Below are positions 1 to 12,378 of a stretch of 64,000 nt of DNA, one piece after another; the first letter of the stretch is position 1; every line of letters starts with the position of its first letter. Location of the stretch: NCBI GenBank assembly GCA_020284085.1, contig JACEVL010000280.1, forward strand, positions 62,001-126,000, given 5' to 3'. The translations under genes and the position numbers were made by a program. The notes under the pieces were generated by a model, which saw only the letters and a list, made by a program, of their open reading frames with translations, ran no database searches and was not told where the DNA came from. Origin of the DNA: Aporrectodea caliginosa (Eukaryota; Annelida; Clitellata; Crassiclitellata; Lumbricidae).

Positions 1-148
1 CTACAGTTGTCTAAGTATTCTTAATTGAAAGTGGCACAAAGCAACTATTCGTATATATGTAGGTATCCTGTACTTCCATAGTGCTCATCTTTTCACTATA
101 AATCACTAATTCCAAATGTTTTCAAATGCAATTACGCGGAATCATAAT

Positions 149-697
149 TCAGCACAACTCGGCAAATAAGTCGTAAGGTGGAGAAAATCGATGGCTAAAA
201 CAATGCTCTAGAAATTCTTTCTCTATTTCAAGCATATCGTCACATATACCACACCCAAAAGATTTCGACAAAGACGCTGTTGTATTCATAGGAGACTTTA
301 ATTTGCCAATATACAGACATTCTCCATCACTAAGTTTCGGTAAAGGACCTGCAATTCCAATAGAATCCGGATGTACGTTCGTTGAGTAACGTTCATTTCC
401 TTTATCAGTAACTCCTGGACTTTTAAATCTGATGAAATGATCAGACAGGTTAGCAATTACTTCACCTCCGATTTTAAGATCCTGTTGCAGTGTTTCCGCA
501 TGGAGTTTAAACTCTTTCGCTGTAGAACTGCTCTTGGTATAAGGTTTATTGCGCGAGTGTTGCTTCGCAGTTGCATGAGTTCTTCTGCAGTGACTCTGCA
601 GATGTCCAATATCTGTGAATCCTTTATTACAACCCTGACATATGTACGGCTTAACTCCTGTGTGGGTTCTCAACATGTTCATAGAGCATAATTTCAT
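149..697 (-). pseudogene. C2H2 zinc-finger gene, 3' part only (copy A)
   Basis: The frame keeps one complete C2H2 finger near residues 19-41 (Cys-x2-Cys, then His-x4-His), preceded by a TGVKPY linker. A 120-residue C-terminal region follows, ending in a second C2H2-like unit (CGIC, then HCFSH). The whole is clearly homologous to the C-terminal half of the protein at 13085-14128. All upstream fingers are missing, because the sequence 5' of the gene joins directly to a LINE tail at about 690. The apparent start Met lies inside the truncation, so I treat this as a decapitated copy. Its finger is better preserved than the corresponding finger in copy B, where one Cys and both His are lost. Confidence 0.7.
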
Positions 698-1079
698 TGC
701 AGCTCAATACAGTGGAATGAATGTTCATTCATAATTATATACTCAAGCATCACCATATGCACCAAAGCATCACACTATCACTCCCGTCCTTATATTACTC
801 CACTGGCTGAAAATCCTTGAGCGCATCCACTTCAACTTAGTCTAACCTACAACTCAATGTAATACTACCATCCAAAGCACCTTTGCACACTCTTCACCAT
901 CGGTCTAACCATCCCGATCAACCCGTTCGTCCTCATATCTCACTCTCCTGTCCACATTGAGTGTTGCCTACTCTTAGCAACAGCTACTGTTGCGTAAAAA
1001 AGGCAACACAATGTTGCAAAAACGTCCAATTCAGTGTTGCAAAAAGAGCTCAACAAAAGATGTAGAGGGGGGGTCGACA

Positions 1080-1430
1080 TTTTTTTTACAGAGCAGTTAC
1101 TACGCGCCTCAAGATCTCCCACCGATCCATATCCCTTTTCCGTGGTGGGCCAAATGGTCTGGAACTGGCTAAGCCTGCTTCCTGTGTCTCTTACAATGAC
1201 ATTCTTTATTAGACTCAAAACTGTACTTTTTGTCCGTGCTGGAGTCGGGAGCGCCTCTGAGTAGTCCCGTTGAAGGGGTGCTGATCAACCTGTCACTGGT
1301 CTGTCTGGCAATCGGACTCGGACTGGATATCGATCTATGGACAACCCCTCGTATACACGATGCTCTGCTCGTGAATAAGCTGCAGTGCTCTGAGCTTAGA
1401 TTTAGAGTAGCGCCTTAGAAATTTGTAGTT
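1080..1430 (+). mobile_element. LINE 3' end (CR1/Jockey-like), truncated
   Basis: Translation around 1100-1264 gives the C-terminal signature of non-LTR reverse transcriptases: a VVGQMVWNWL motif followed by FFIRLKTVLF, comparable to the usual 'WNsLP ... FKsrLKTyLF'. It ends in GSASE-stop, where the DNA reads gtcgggagcgcctctga. The same end occurs at 16004-16150 and, decayed and inverted, at 24440-24560. No upstream reverse transcriptase is contiguous, so this is a 5'-truncated copy. Confidence 0.6.
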
Positions 1431-1639
1431 TACGATTAAGATGATTATGATTCGTCGTTGAGTGACTAGTTAATAATAATGGCAAGGCACATTTCCATGA
1501 ATTCTTTAAGCACTTTTCTACTAAAATTTGTCTTACTTAAACCATTAATGTTACAGATCTGTCTCAAAACAGAATGGCCTGACGCCTGTACTTAGAAATA
1601 CACCATTCCACGTCCATGTGATTTTGTTGTGACACGATC

Positions 1640-1844
1640 ACTCAAAAACTTGGTAACAGGGCATTTGCGCTAGCCGGCCCGGCTGAATGGAACAAACTCC
1701 GTCTTTATCAGCAAATCCCCAACTTTATCGATTTTCAAAACTAACCTTAAAACACATCTGTTTAAGATTTACTATGATTGATTTTTCTGTTACGCGCCTT
1801 TGTGCAAGATTCCAATTTTGTTTAGGCGCGCTATAAATAACAGT

Positions 1845-1845
<1 letters not shown>
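1640..1845 (+). mobile_element. LINE 3' end, second family, with TAA tail
   Basis: Broken reading frames give GNRAFALAGPAEWNKL and an FK..LKTHLF-like end, the usual tail of CR1/Jockey-type reverse transcriptases. The non-coding end reads cgcgctataaataacagtc and runs straight into a long (TAA)n array. A second copy of the same tail is at 20290-20450. Confidence 0.55.
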
Positions 1846-1976
<131 letters not shown>

Positions 1977-3034
1977 TATAGACAAAGAAATTCAAGTCAA
2001 TTTTAACCCGAACCTCTGAAACCCGAATCCCGAAAACGCTGAAAACACACTAAAGCCCGATTTCCCAAAAACAGTTTTCTAGAAAGCGGACAAACCGCAG
2101 GAAGCTGTTCAGAGTTAAATTGCCTTTGTGTATATCGATATACTGCCTACTCACATGTTTATTTGTCAATTATAGCCTATTGATTCAGGTCGGACTAAGA
2201 AAATTACTTTCGGGGATCTGGCCGAAATTCGTTTCGGTGTTTTTGGGATTCGGGTCGCACCCTTCCTGACACGGAACTGCGTCTGACGCCATCTAGTGGT
2301 CTGATGTTCGTCTGAATGACTTTTCAGACATCGTTAACAGGAAATAAAACATTAAGATAAAACCACAATATTATATTATTAGCAACTTTCTCACTGACTT
2401 AGCTGCCGTTAATTAAATGTGTGTTAGTCAAATAAATTATATGCACAGAGCTATAGAATCTAACCATGTTTGGAATTAAAGTCGAATTTCTATAATCTGG
2501 TTTACACTGACATCAGGACAAAATGGCGACGATGAAAGTGTTTCGCTACAATGAGTAACAAACTGAAGTCTTAGAGAGGATATCCTGTCATCTAGCGAAT
2601 AGATTTAACGCACTGCCGCAAAAGAGATTTTATGTTAGCCTATAATATAAATTATCATTATTTAACAGTCATATTTCTCAATAGTTATTTGTGACATTTA
2701 TGAAATACTAGAAAAAAATAAGTGAACAGACTATTGGAAAGCTGCCTCATCATAGTGCATTAACATAATATGCAAAACATGTACGCCGATCAAATAAACA
2801 AACCGTGATATCGTAATCTCGATAATCTGATTCGCAAATCAATGTCAAGCACTGAGAACCAGCTTACGCATAAGTTCTGCAGCGAGACATAGGCGATAGA
2901 AAAATTGCTGCTAAAGCCTGGAAATCGTCTAGGATGAGAAAATTGGAAGGGAGAGTAATGCTACACTAAGCTTGATTTTCTATTACTGACTGAGAAAATT
3001 ATTCTCTGCATTCACTTACTCTTCTAGTGTCGGT

Positions 3035-3258
3035 CACTTGGGTGTCACATTCGACTCCTTCCTCGAGTTCACGGAGCACGTAGCGAACCTGACCCGCTCC
3101 TGTTTCTTTCAATTGAGGCGCCTCAAGGCCATCAGACGATGGTCTCCCTCTATCCTTACCACCATATATAAGTCCATGCATTTGTTTTCTCCCGCTTGGA
3201 ATACTGCAACTCTCTTCTCATTGGCCTCCCGAAACAGCGTCCTCCCGTCAATTGGTTT
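3035..3258 (+). pseudogene. LINE reverse-transcriptase fragment
   Basis: The translation LGVTFDSFLEFTEHVANLTR followed by SCFFQLRRLKAIRR matches the region downstream of the catalytic core in CR1/Jockey reverse transcriptases. A frameshift near 3180 moves the next conserved stretch (FSRLEYCNSLLIGLP) into another frame. The fragment stops at a TTAA (3257-3260), after which about 25 bp of a piggyBac terminus remain. The inverted copy is at 23295-23515. Confidence 0.65.
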
Positions 3259-3746
3259 AACCATGTGCCGTTCTTGGGGTGCACGAATGCTGTGTGGAGA
3301 TACGATAAAATCTGTCTGAAAACAGGACATACGACAGTATATTTTGTTGAATATCTTTAAAACGACCTGTCGTATCTCTTAGCAATTGAAACTGAAGAAA
3401 GATCCGAAAAATTCTGCTACAAATCAACTCTAAACTGCTTTTCGAAAAAAAGTGGAGATACGACAAGATAATTCTCAGGCGACGATATGTAGTTTTGCAT
3501 TGATGCAAAATTGATCAATTATTACGGGTATTATGTCACGTGTTCGCAAACGTTACATGTTTCAATGGCCACGAAGATGCCATGCCATTGCAGAGAGGAC
3601 CGCTTTGATTTTGAGCGCCACGGCGCTGGTCATTTCAATAATGACTGAAACCAGTTATTTGTTCCAGATAATCATCAGTTTAGCTGATAATTGGTTACAC
3701 AACTATAGTTAAGCTCACAATTAATGTTATATAGTTGATATTGCGA

Positions 3747-3935
3747 CTTCCCAGCTAACACCGAATATTCGCGAATATTCGCGGGGGTAATGTCCAGCGA
3801 ATGTTTACGAAATATATCCAGGGAATATTCTACGAACATTTGCCAAACTTTTGCGAATATCGCGAGCATGATGCCTAACGAATATTTGCGACAAATATCC
3901 GGCAAATATTACATGAACATTTGATGCACACACAA
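3747..3935. repeat. Dispersed repeat rich in gcgaatatt
   Basis: It begins with cccagctaacaccgaatatt. The body is full of short variants of TTCGCGAATATT. The region at 11030-11340 has the same internal motif and ends in the inverted edge tgttagctggg, so both are probably edges of one DNA-transposon family. Confidence 0.4.
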
Positions 3936-4076
3936 TATTAATTAAATTCCGTGCATATATATGCATGTATACTCGCGCGCGTATAATTAATATTGTACTG
4001 CGATATTTTCGACCATATATATTTTGAATATTAATTATCTCATGAAAATAAATGTGAATTTACGAAGTATACTGTG

Positions 4077-4078
<2 letters not shown>

Positions 4079-4167
<89 letters not shown>
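4079..4167. repeat. (TA)n microsatellite
   Basis: About 89 bp of uninterrupted TA. Confidence 0.95.
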
Positions 4168-4170
<3 letters not shown>

Positions 4171-4670
4171 GCTTATGCACATTATGGAGTTCATGCATGA
4201 AGATCTCAATTAAGCGCTATAGAAACATCCGGAATGAATATGTAAACTGACAAAACCAAAGACTTTAAATTTAACCGCTTTAATTTGGACAAAAGCGATG
4301 GACTGCATGGTATACACATCTGCAGCAGATATATGCATGTATATGCGCATGCATGCGTATGCATATATATACTCGTCGATCGACTCCATATAAACGTGCA
4401 AGCGATAGACTCCATATAAACGTGCAAGCGATAGACGCAGGCCAGTGAGATCACGTGATTTTTGCCGAAGCCTCGGGTCTGTTTTGGCAACCGGCCATCT
4501 TGGATGTCATTGGCGAACTGAGAAGCGCCAGTTTTAAACAACCAATTTCATGGTGAATAGTACATTTACCGACGTTGATAGATTATAGGAACAAAATGGG
4601 AGATAGTAACGAAGAAAGTTTGTTGGACGGTAAAGTGAAAACAAAAAGATACACTGGAAAGAACTGTGTG

Positions 4671-4728
4671 GCGTACGGATGTAACCATCGACCTGTGTTG
4701 CGTACGGATGTAACCAATATTCCGGCGA
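4671..4728 (+). repeat. 29-bp tandem duplication inside THAP exon 1
   Basis: The segment starting gcgtacggatgtaacca occurs twice, 29 bases apart. Because 29 is not a multiple of three, it puts a stop (TAA) in front of the FH motif. With one copy ignored, the frame runs through to the donor at 4762 (C|GTAAGTG). Confidence 0.85.
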
Positions 4729-5084
4729 ACGCTCCAAGCAGCAAGGAATAACATTTCACGCGTAAGTGATACAGTACCATGTTTCAAAATATGGCTATTA
4801 TTTGCTCTGTATAAATAAGTCTATAATTTAGTCGTATCACTGGGTCCTTTTAAGCTGAACTATAAACAGTCCATGTTCCTCAAATTAGTAATCGAATTTT
4901 ACAAACAATATTTACGTTTATTTGTGCATCATCGTTGTACTGGTAAAACCGTAGTTTACTTGTGCTAAATTATTTTATATTGTTAATTTTAAATGGAAGC
5001 TGGATTGATGAAAATAATTGTTTGCCTAAATGGAAGTTGGATTGATGAAACTATGTCAGCAGGATAAAAACAGGCTCCAATGCA

Positions 5085-5300
5085 TCAGAAGTAAGATGAT
5101 CCGGCAGGGGTACCTCCCCTGTTGACAGCCCAACCTTTGACCGGCTGTGTGGCATGGCTGATACCGGTCTCTTCACAGTTGTTCTAACCAACACAGGGCA
5201 TGTTTTACATAAGTTGCTCCCACCAAAGAAATAAACTACCTATGCCCTTTGCCCACAGTCTCATGACGGGTCTTGACTCTTATTGACAACACTTTCATGA
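5085..5300. other. Intron segment, possible unclassified repeat
   Basis: This part of THAP intron 1 is GC-richer than its surroundings and holds short palindromic words (ggggtacctcccc). I see no coding signature and cannot assign it to a family. Confidence 0.3.
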
Positions 5301-5601
5301 TTCTCCGCTTTGATACCATCGCACTGAGTATAAAAACTTGTGCTGGATTAACCATTTTGATTTGAGGAATTATAATAATTGTAGCCTATAATAATTGTTG
5401 TATGTAATTTATCAACTGAAACTAAAGATCTCTTGTTTTTATGTGACAGCTTCCCATGGTCGAAACCAGATCTTGCGAGAAAATGGGAACATGCTATGCA
5501 TCGGACAGCATTTAAGGCGACCATACACTCACGTGTCTGTTCAAACCATTTCACACCCGATTGTTTTGATCGCACTGGACTTAGAGATCAACTTAAACCT
5601 G

Positions 5602-6195
5602 GTGAATTTATAGCATTTTTTTCGTAACAGCTTGCATGATAATTATGATTAAGTGATGTAGAACTGCATTGACTGTATTTTGCTTATAACAACTTACTTA
5701 CTTCATAATAGTGAATTATGATTCAAGTAATGTAGATATGTAATCTTAGAACAGACTTGACAATGTAGCTTTGCAGATGAAAACTAAAATGGGATTGCAG
5801 CAGTCTCTTATCCAGGTAAAATTACTAAACTTGGAGTGTGATGCTGTCTATTATCGTTGGACTATGAATACTGTTACTAACTGTATGGCTGCCTTAGCCT
5901 GTTAACTTAATACATTTTGTTGTTGTACTTCTGTGACCGGTAACCAATGGGGAAGACTAGATAAGCTGTCCCAGCTTCATCTCCCCATGAATCATTTGCA
6001 ACTTGACTCGCATACTCACATTCTGTTGGCTCGCATACTGTTAATCTCTAACACGCTGTTAGTTAATTTAGTTGTTTAATCTGATTGCAATTGTGTACTT
6101 GTAATTTTGAATGCAAAATGGTTCAATAAACTCAAACTCAATAAACTCAAACTCAATCCACTTCTGAACTGAAAATATGTTATGTTTGGCTTCAG
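5602..6195 (+). other. THAP gene intron 2
   Basis: It is bounded by a donor (G|GTGAAT) and an acceptor (gcttcag). AT-rich, with a short duplicated 'aactcaataaactcaaactc' near 6130. Nothing else is recognised. Confidence 0.5.
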
Positions 6196-8404
6196 GAGCT
6201 GTTCCGACGATTTTTGATCTGCCTGGTCATCTACTGAATCCTGTTCGACACCGAAAGCCTCCTGCAGAAAGGAATGGTCGTGATCTGACAGTGCCAAAGG
6301 CGTCCACCACACCTACCATGTGCGGGAGCTGGACAAGGCGATGGCTACTATGATAATGACGGACAAGTTTCAACACCCGGTCATGCAGATTCAAGTCGTC
6401 AAAGATCAGAAGAAAATCATGCAATTCGTCGTCCTGCTGTCACCAGTTAGAATTTACTTATTTGCACTATTTCTTTCATTTAAAGTTCCCTCGATATTAT
6501 TCTTAGTCCTGTTATATTGCAGGACATCGATATTGCGATATTAGTTTCTGAAATGCCTATGCTGCGATTTTTAATCGATGGTTTTCTGCGTTTGACTAGA
6601 AAACCTACTTATAATTTTGAGTATTGGCATATGTATGCTATTGTCAGCCCCCTACAAAAATTCTTGCAATATGAACACCATTTAAAACTAATGCAGCAGT
6701 TTGTAGCTTACACCAGCCGCCGTAATGTTTTAAATTACGAAACGTGAAGTACTGAAACGTTACATAAATAAATGGTGTTCATCAATAGCTCAAGATTATT
6801 GTATATGAACTTTGTTTCGTCACGAATAAGCAGATGCCGTACAGTTGATCTAGTGACACAGCCAATGAAGTAGCGAGTATAGGCAAGTGGGCCATATCCC
6901 GTGCAGGCATCTTACAGTCCTGGGCCTATACCAAGTAAATGCTGCGGTGTGATAGGAATGTTTCAAATCTTAAACTTTACGTACTTTTCTTGCATGTTTG
7001 ATCTTTATGTTGTGGTTGCATAACTGCTTTTTCTTTTGCTTTGGCATTTTCATTTCATATAGGCTTTCAAGTTAGTGTTATGGCCAAATTGGATACGATA
7101 ATAGAAAATCAGCAGGAGCAGAACTTGTTGCTACGTCAGATTGCTGCGAGCAGTCTGTCTTCCGGTTCCGGAGACACTTTGGATGAATTGATTCCATCCA
7201 AGATGGATTCAATTGAAGAACTGCTCGAGTTTGAGGAGAAGTTGCAGGACACGGAATTCAAAAAGAAGATGGTAATATGCCTTTTTGTGTTTGTGCTCAC
7301 TGCTCATTGTATATATAATATAATTATGAAACATTGGACCTATAAGCGCCTGTGAATAAGCTGGTTCCTGTGACTTCGTTTTTGTGGGCGCTGGAGAAAT
7401 ACTGACATTATGATTATATTATCACTTTTAAATGTTCATGAAAACAACAACAGACTAAACTACTTCAAGAACAAAGAACTTGTTTTATACTCTATATCCA
7501 CTGTCCCATGGTCTTTGATGGTCTGCCAAAATCAGTTACAAACATAGGCCTATGTCTGTAGGAATTTGTATGAAGTTAAATATACAATTCTTTCAGTGGC
7601 AACATTTCCGCAGTTTACATGGGTTAATTGCAGCTCAATTACTTTTAAATCACTGTTAAAGGTAAACCTACTTTCCATAACTGGCGGAAGGAAGCCAACA
7701 GACACTGTTCGCAAGATCATGCGAAAGTTGGCAACAAATAAAGTGTGGTCAATGATGAGCTTCAAAGGCCGTAAGGGAAAACGACCATTCGCTGAGCTCA
7801 GGACGTGCCGCATTATTTTGAGTGAGTATTCTAAAGATTGAATATAATAGAAATCGGAATATGTATACTTTCCTGCACTGATGATCTAACCGCGGATTTA
7901 AAACTTATGACTGTTACAAAGAAATGGAATTGGCAATATTTTCAGTGATAATATCTGTTCTTATTTATTGTCTCACGGTTATATAAGCAAATTGTCTCTT
8001 TCTTTAGTCGGTTTCATTGGCCCGAAACAATCTTGCGATTATGTCGTCACCCCAGTGTATGCTTGTATCCATGTAACCAAGCACCATATAATGAGCCTCA
8101 ACATTTATTCATAGGTGGATCTACTGGGACAATATAATGTACAAATTGTGCACATGTTACGCCTGTGGCTTGGAATTGTACATATGCTATTATTCACCAT
8201 ATTGGACTTGCTATAGACCTTGAACTCGGAATGGCAAAATATCAACCATTTGTATATTTGTTATTGTTTACATATGCAATAGGAGCTACTGCAAGGATTT
8301 TCAAAACATGTAAAGAACAGGAAATAGAAGAGGCCATTGCAGAAGTTCTTCGCAATGCACCGCATAGACCCGGCGGCTTGAAATTTACGGTATTTTGTTA
8401 TTAG

Positions 8405-9100
8405 TACTGCTTCATTTATTAGTTTATTATTCAACTATTATCGTTATACTAATTGTCAATAATGCTTAATTACTTTTAGGATCTTGCAGATATATGCAGT
8501 TGCTTGGACATTGATAATGTATTAATCCTACATTTAACCATTTTTACTATGTTTACCCTTTCTTCAAGAATACATTAGCTAGATCATATTTTGTGCACAT
8601 TATGCGCCTAATTAACGTCACATTTACCTGATCACGTACTGCATGCTGCTATTGCACTATATATACCAATAAATGTGAAGCACGTTCTTTGACCTCTTAA
8701 TACCTGCCGAAGGCTGCAGCAACAGATACATATATTCCATATTATTCCTATATAGCAGTTATAATATATATGTATTAATTGTCTTGTGTGTGTGTTCTGT
8801 ATACTACAGCCAAAGTCGAAACAGCATTCTGATCAAGCGCGGGTCAGGACTGCACACGATGAAACTGACACAGATTAGCTATGAGCAGTATACTCATCTC
8901 AGTCGATGCAGTATATTGTTATGGCAATCCTCGTTGATCGACACTGCAGCCAGCGAAATAAATAACGTTCAGTAGAATTATAATAGTTCAATAATGACTT
9001 GAAGAACTATAATTGCTTTCAGCAAGGCATGTGCAATTATAGATTAATTGCCCTCATTTTGTGTAGCAGTGATTATTGACCAAATTATTTGGAAGACATT
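8405..9100. other. No recognisable feature
   Basis: AT-rich sequence downstream of the THAP-DUF4806 gene. Short open frames here have no family signature. Confidence 0.5.
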
Positions 9101-9104
9101 ATAG

Positions 9105-9106
<2 letters not shown>

Positions 9107-9190
<84 letters not shown>
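9107..9190. repeat. (TA)n microsatellite
   Basis: About 84 bp of TA repeat. Confidence 0.95.
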
Positions 9191-9195
<5 letters not shown>

Positions 9196-9487
9196 ATGCA
9201 GAATTCAGACATGCAGGAATGTGGCCATCAGCTTTATCGTCCAGGTTTATTTGCCTTAAACATTGTTGTCCCATAGTGAGTTTGCTGATTTTGTATTGCA
9301 GAATATACTTACTTACTCACTTACTTTTACTTATAGACCTATTACAAGGTATACACCGCTGATTTACCAGTAATTAACCAATTTGTTTCTTAAAAATCAA
9401 TATCTTTTATCATCAAATAGGAATTATTCTGCATTGACTTTAATTACATTAAGATGTCGATCTATAGGTGGCATAAAAGTAGAACAC

Positions 9488-10420
9488 TAAACTTTGTGAT
9501 ATAGTCTTAGTTCAATTGTACCATTATAGGTACTAAATTTGGTGCACATGAACTTCAGTCTATTCTATCTATACCCTGCAAATTTTATTAAAATTGATGC
9601 AACGGTTACGAGGAAATACCCTTATGAAATTGGGTGGTTCAGGAACCAAGTTACCAACACGTAAAACGCATCGACAGATGCGTGCGCGGCTGATCATCTT
9701 GGTCAATTGTACCTATATAGGTACTAAATTTGGTACACATGAACTTCAGTCTATTCTATCTATACACTGCAAATTTTATTAAAATTGATGCAACCGTAAC
9801 GAGGATATACCCTTATGAAATTGGGTGGTTGAGGAACCAAGTTACCAACACGTAAAACGCATAGAATTACGTCATTTTTCTGGCTACCGCAGGGATAGGC
9901 TGTTGTTTATAAGAGTCATTTTCGGAAACAATTACACTACGAGACCTGTTTTACGTAACAGTAGTTGGTTGTAAAGAAATGGTTTTCAGTGCAGAGGACA
10001 AGATTTTAATCAAGGAGTTGAGAGAGACGAAGGGGTATGGCGTAGGAGACTCATTACAGAATTTCCAATGAAAAATTGGTCCCTAGCTGGTGTCAGCAAG
10101 CTGTTAAAAAAGATTGCCACAACCGGATCAGTTGCAAGGAAACCACGAGACGCAAACAAAACCACGGACGCAAACAAATATCAATGCTGTCGGAGAACTG
10201 GTGCTGAGTCAGGATGATCAGCCGCGCACGCATCTGTCGATGCGTTTTACGTGTTGGTAACTTGGTTCCTCAACCACCCAATTTCATAAGGGTATATCCT
10301 CGTAACCGTTGCATCAATTGTAATAAAATTCGCAGGGTTTAGAAAGAATAGACTGAAGTTCGTGTGCACCAAATTTAGTACCTATAGTACTACAATTGAC
10401 CAAGATATTTCACAAAGTCT
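9488..10420. mobile_element. Tc1/mariner-IS630-type element with long inverted repeats
   Basis: The outer edges are inverted: TA-(a/g)actttgtga on the left near 9491 and its complement ending near 10418. An inverted arm of about 200 bp follows, containing ggtactaaatttggtgcaca and, further in, acgtgttggtaacttggt. The left arm is partly duplicated in direct orientation at 9700-9865. A transposase relic lies in the middle. The 32-bp sequence starting attaagatgtcgatctatag flanks both sides (about 9450 and 10433), so the element sits inside an older duplication or a larger repeat. Confidence 0.6.
9979..10230 (+). pseudogene. Tc1/IS630-like transposase N-terminal relic
   Basis: The frame from ATG 9979 reads VFSAEDKILIKELRETKGYG, then shifts frame. 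The next conserved pieces (LAGVSKLLKKIATTGSVARK and LVLSQDDQPRTHLSMR) are in different frames. This matches the N-terminal helix-turn-helix half of IS630-Tc1-type transposases. The catalytic half is absent and the arm of the inverted repeat follows at once. Confidence 0.65.
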
Positions 10421-10728
10421 AGTAATCTACATTAAGATGTCGATCTATAGGTGGCATAAACCTATAATCTTTAAACGGCATATAGTTTTAGTTTGGTTTT
10501 TAAACTTATTTATTTTGTTTTTTTTAATGAAAATGCAGCATGTTTTTGAGGTATGCATGTTTAAGAAATTTTGTAAAACGTGTTAGTTGAACTTTAATTG
10601 TTTCTATTGATTAATGTTAATGATTGCAGATGTTGAGCAAGATATATATGCGAAAGCTATATTTATATCTTTCTTTTCACCTCTGTCGATCAGCACCGCT
10701 GTTAACGGAGCTCTCCATATTTTCCAGG

Positions 10729-10772
10729 TATATATATATATATATATATATATTTACATATATATATACATG

Positions 10773-10829
<57 letters not shown>
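10729..10829. repeat. Interrupted (TA)n microsatellite
   Basis: About 100 bp of TA with two short breaks (tttaca, catgtatg). Confidence 0.9.
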
Positions 10830-10831
<2 letters not shown>

Positions 10832-11029
10832 GCCACCATCCTATAGCGGCAGTCTGACTTAACCGGGCTCAAGGTTTAACTTAATGATAATTATACTTAA
10901 ACCTCGAGGCCCGTTCATACTGCAGGATGGGTGACAGCTGCAGGAAATAATTATATGGAAAGCTCCGTTGAAATAGCGATGCTCATCGACGGACGTATAC
11001 ATACGTGAAATTAAGAACATGCGATGAAC

Positions 11030-11340
11030 GCTAATATTTAGCTAACATCATACTGCGAATATTCATAGGCCATTTTAAGGGGATATTCACCAAACATTCG
11101 CATAAACACACACAAAACATTCGCCTAAACACAGTAGTAGAATATTCGTAGAACGTTCGCTTTATGCGAATGTTTGGATAACAGTATAAGAACGTTTTAA
11201 GCGAACATTCGCACAAATATTCGGCGATTATTGAGGCGTGTCCACAAGAAAATATTTCCGGTACATTCGCGTTAAATATTCGCGCGCCCAAAAAAATATG
11301 TTTTGCTAACATTCGACAAATGTTATTTTGTTAGCTGGGT
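11030..11340. repeat. Dispersed repeat rich in aatattcgc / aacattcgc
   Basis: Dense degenerate copies of gaatattcg and gaacattcgc. The right edge is ttttgttagctggg, the complement of the edge at 3747. It is probably a MITE-like end of one family; no transposase is visible. Confidence 0.4.
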
Positions 11341-11514
11341 TCCTAGCCTCTATTGGGGTATGTCAGACCCCACCTCACCTGAAACGTTCCAATGCATCAC
11401 CTCACCTCCAAAGGGTTAAACGGGTTCAGTATTAGTCTTGCAGAGAAGAAACCTATCACGTAAAAAGGTTTTTCTGACGATCTTCTTGGTATTAGGTACT
11501 TATATATGAGGTAA

Positions 11515-11716
11515 CCATAGAACGAGAATTCGTGACTTCAAGCTTTAGGCTAATATTCGTAAATATTAGGACATTTGTAATATTCGTAAATATTCGTTGA
11601 TGATGTTACTGTTTCCGATTTTTTACGAACTAATTTAAGAATATGTGCACTGGTTTTGCGGCGCTGTACTTAGAGCCGTGGTCCGTAAGCTTAGGAACTC
11701 TGTAAAAAGCCGACCA

Positions 11717-11769
<53 letters not shown>

Positions 11770-12378
11770 GATCTCTCTCTCTGTCGGTCTGTCTCTGTCT
11801 GTCTCTGTATACGATTTTTCTCCCTCTCGGACAGAGAGGGACAGAAATCGTACGATCTCTCCGTCTGTCTGTTTCTCTCTCACCCGCTCGGTAATTCTGT
11901 ATAATTTTAAGCAATGTTTGGATGACTGATGTTCCGGTACCGAAGTTCCAATGATGCCGGCAACTTTGATTAATTATACGCCAGGTTCGGCTGAGGCCAA
12001 AATCCTCCCACTCAGTGGAGGAATCTTGGGCTGAGGGATAGGGAATTATAGAGATAGCTGGGTCATACAATCGGTGTTTGTTTCATACTGGTGTCGTTCG
12101 TTTGAGCGCCAAAAATTTGAATACTGCTTGAATGGCCCACATGTAGCCTATTGACACGTCAAACAATAAAGTAGGCTGATATAAGATGAGCAACTGTAAC
12201 GTGTAACTGTTCTTGTTCTAGCTCTAATACCTAGTTTTTGGCACTGAATATTTTACTACTATAAATTTCCGGATTTTTAAGAAAAAAATGAATATTAGTT
12301 GACCAGTTTAATATTCGTCAATATTCGTAAATTTCTAAAAATCTTACTATTCGTAATATGCGCATACTCGTTCTATGG
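11515..12378. mobile_element. Non-autonomous DNA element, ccatagaacgag TIR
   Basis: Perfect 12-bp terminal inverted repeats (ccatagaacgag ... ctcgttctatgg) are flanked by aggtaa on both sides (11509-11514 and 12379-12384). Subterminal regions carry aatattcgtaaatattcgt. The 864-bp body holds a (CT)n array and no transposase. The superfamily is uncertain, because a 6-bp target duplication is unusual for hAT. Confidence 0.7.
11719..11768. repeat. (CT)n microsatellite with GTCT variants
   Basis: A pure CT run followed by imperfect ctgt/ctct repeats to about 11885, inside the preceding element. Confidence 0.9.

Larger units (their letters stand above)
4596..8404 (+). pseudogene. THAP-domain / DUF4806 protein gene, probably disrupted
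   Basis: Six exons can be chained: 4596-4761, 5450-5601, 6196-6445, 7063-7272, 7662-7821 and 8283-8389 or 8404, all with GT-AG borders and compatible phases. Exons 1-3 encode a THAP zinc-finger domain: NCVAYGCN, then FPWSKPDLARKW, VCSNHF, LKPG and the closing AVPTIF box. THAP domains bind DNA through a C2CH zinc site. Exons 4-6 encode a DUF4806 region (LPLxS-like IPSKMDSIEELLEFEE, then LLSITGGRKPTDTVRKIMRK, GRKGKRPF and an acidic end). Two defects are visible. A 29-bp direct duplication (4671 and 4700) shifts the frame in the middle of the THAP zinc site. A one-base shift lies in exon 3 between about 6285 and 6350. The gene may be a recent pseudogene, or the errors may come from assembly. Confidence 0.6.

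Noticed and set aside
3038..3319. 93-residue frame as a gene
   Set aside because: It is a reverse-transcriptase fragment with a frame break, duplicated with its block at 23.3 kb.
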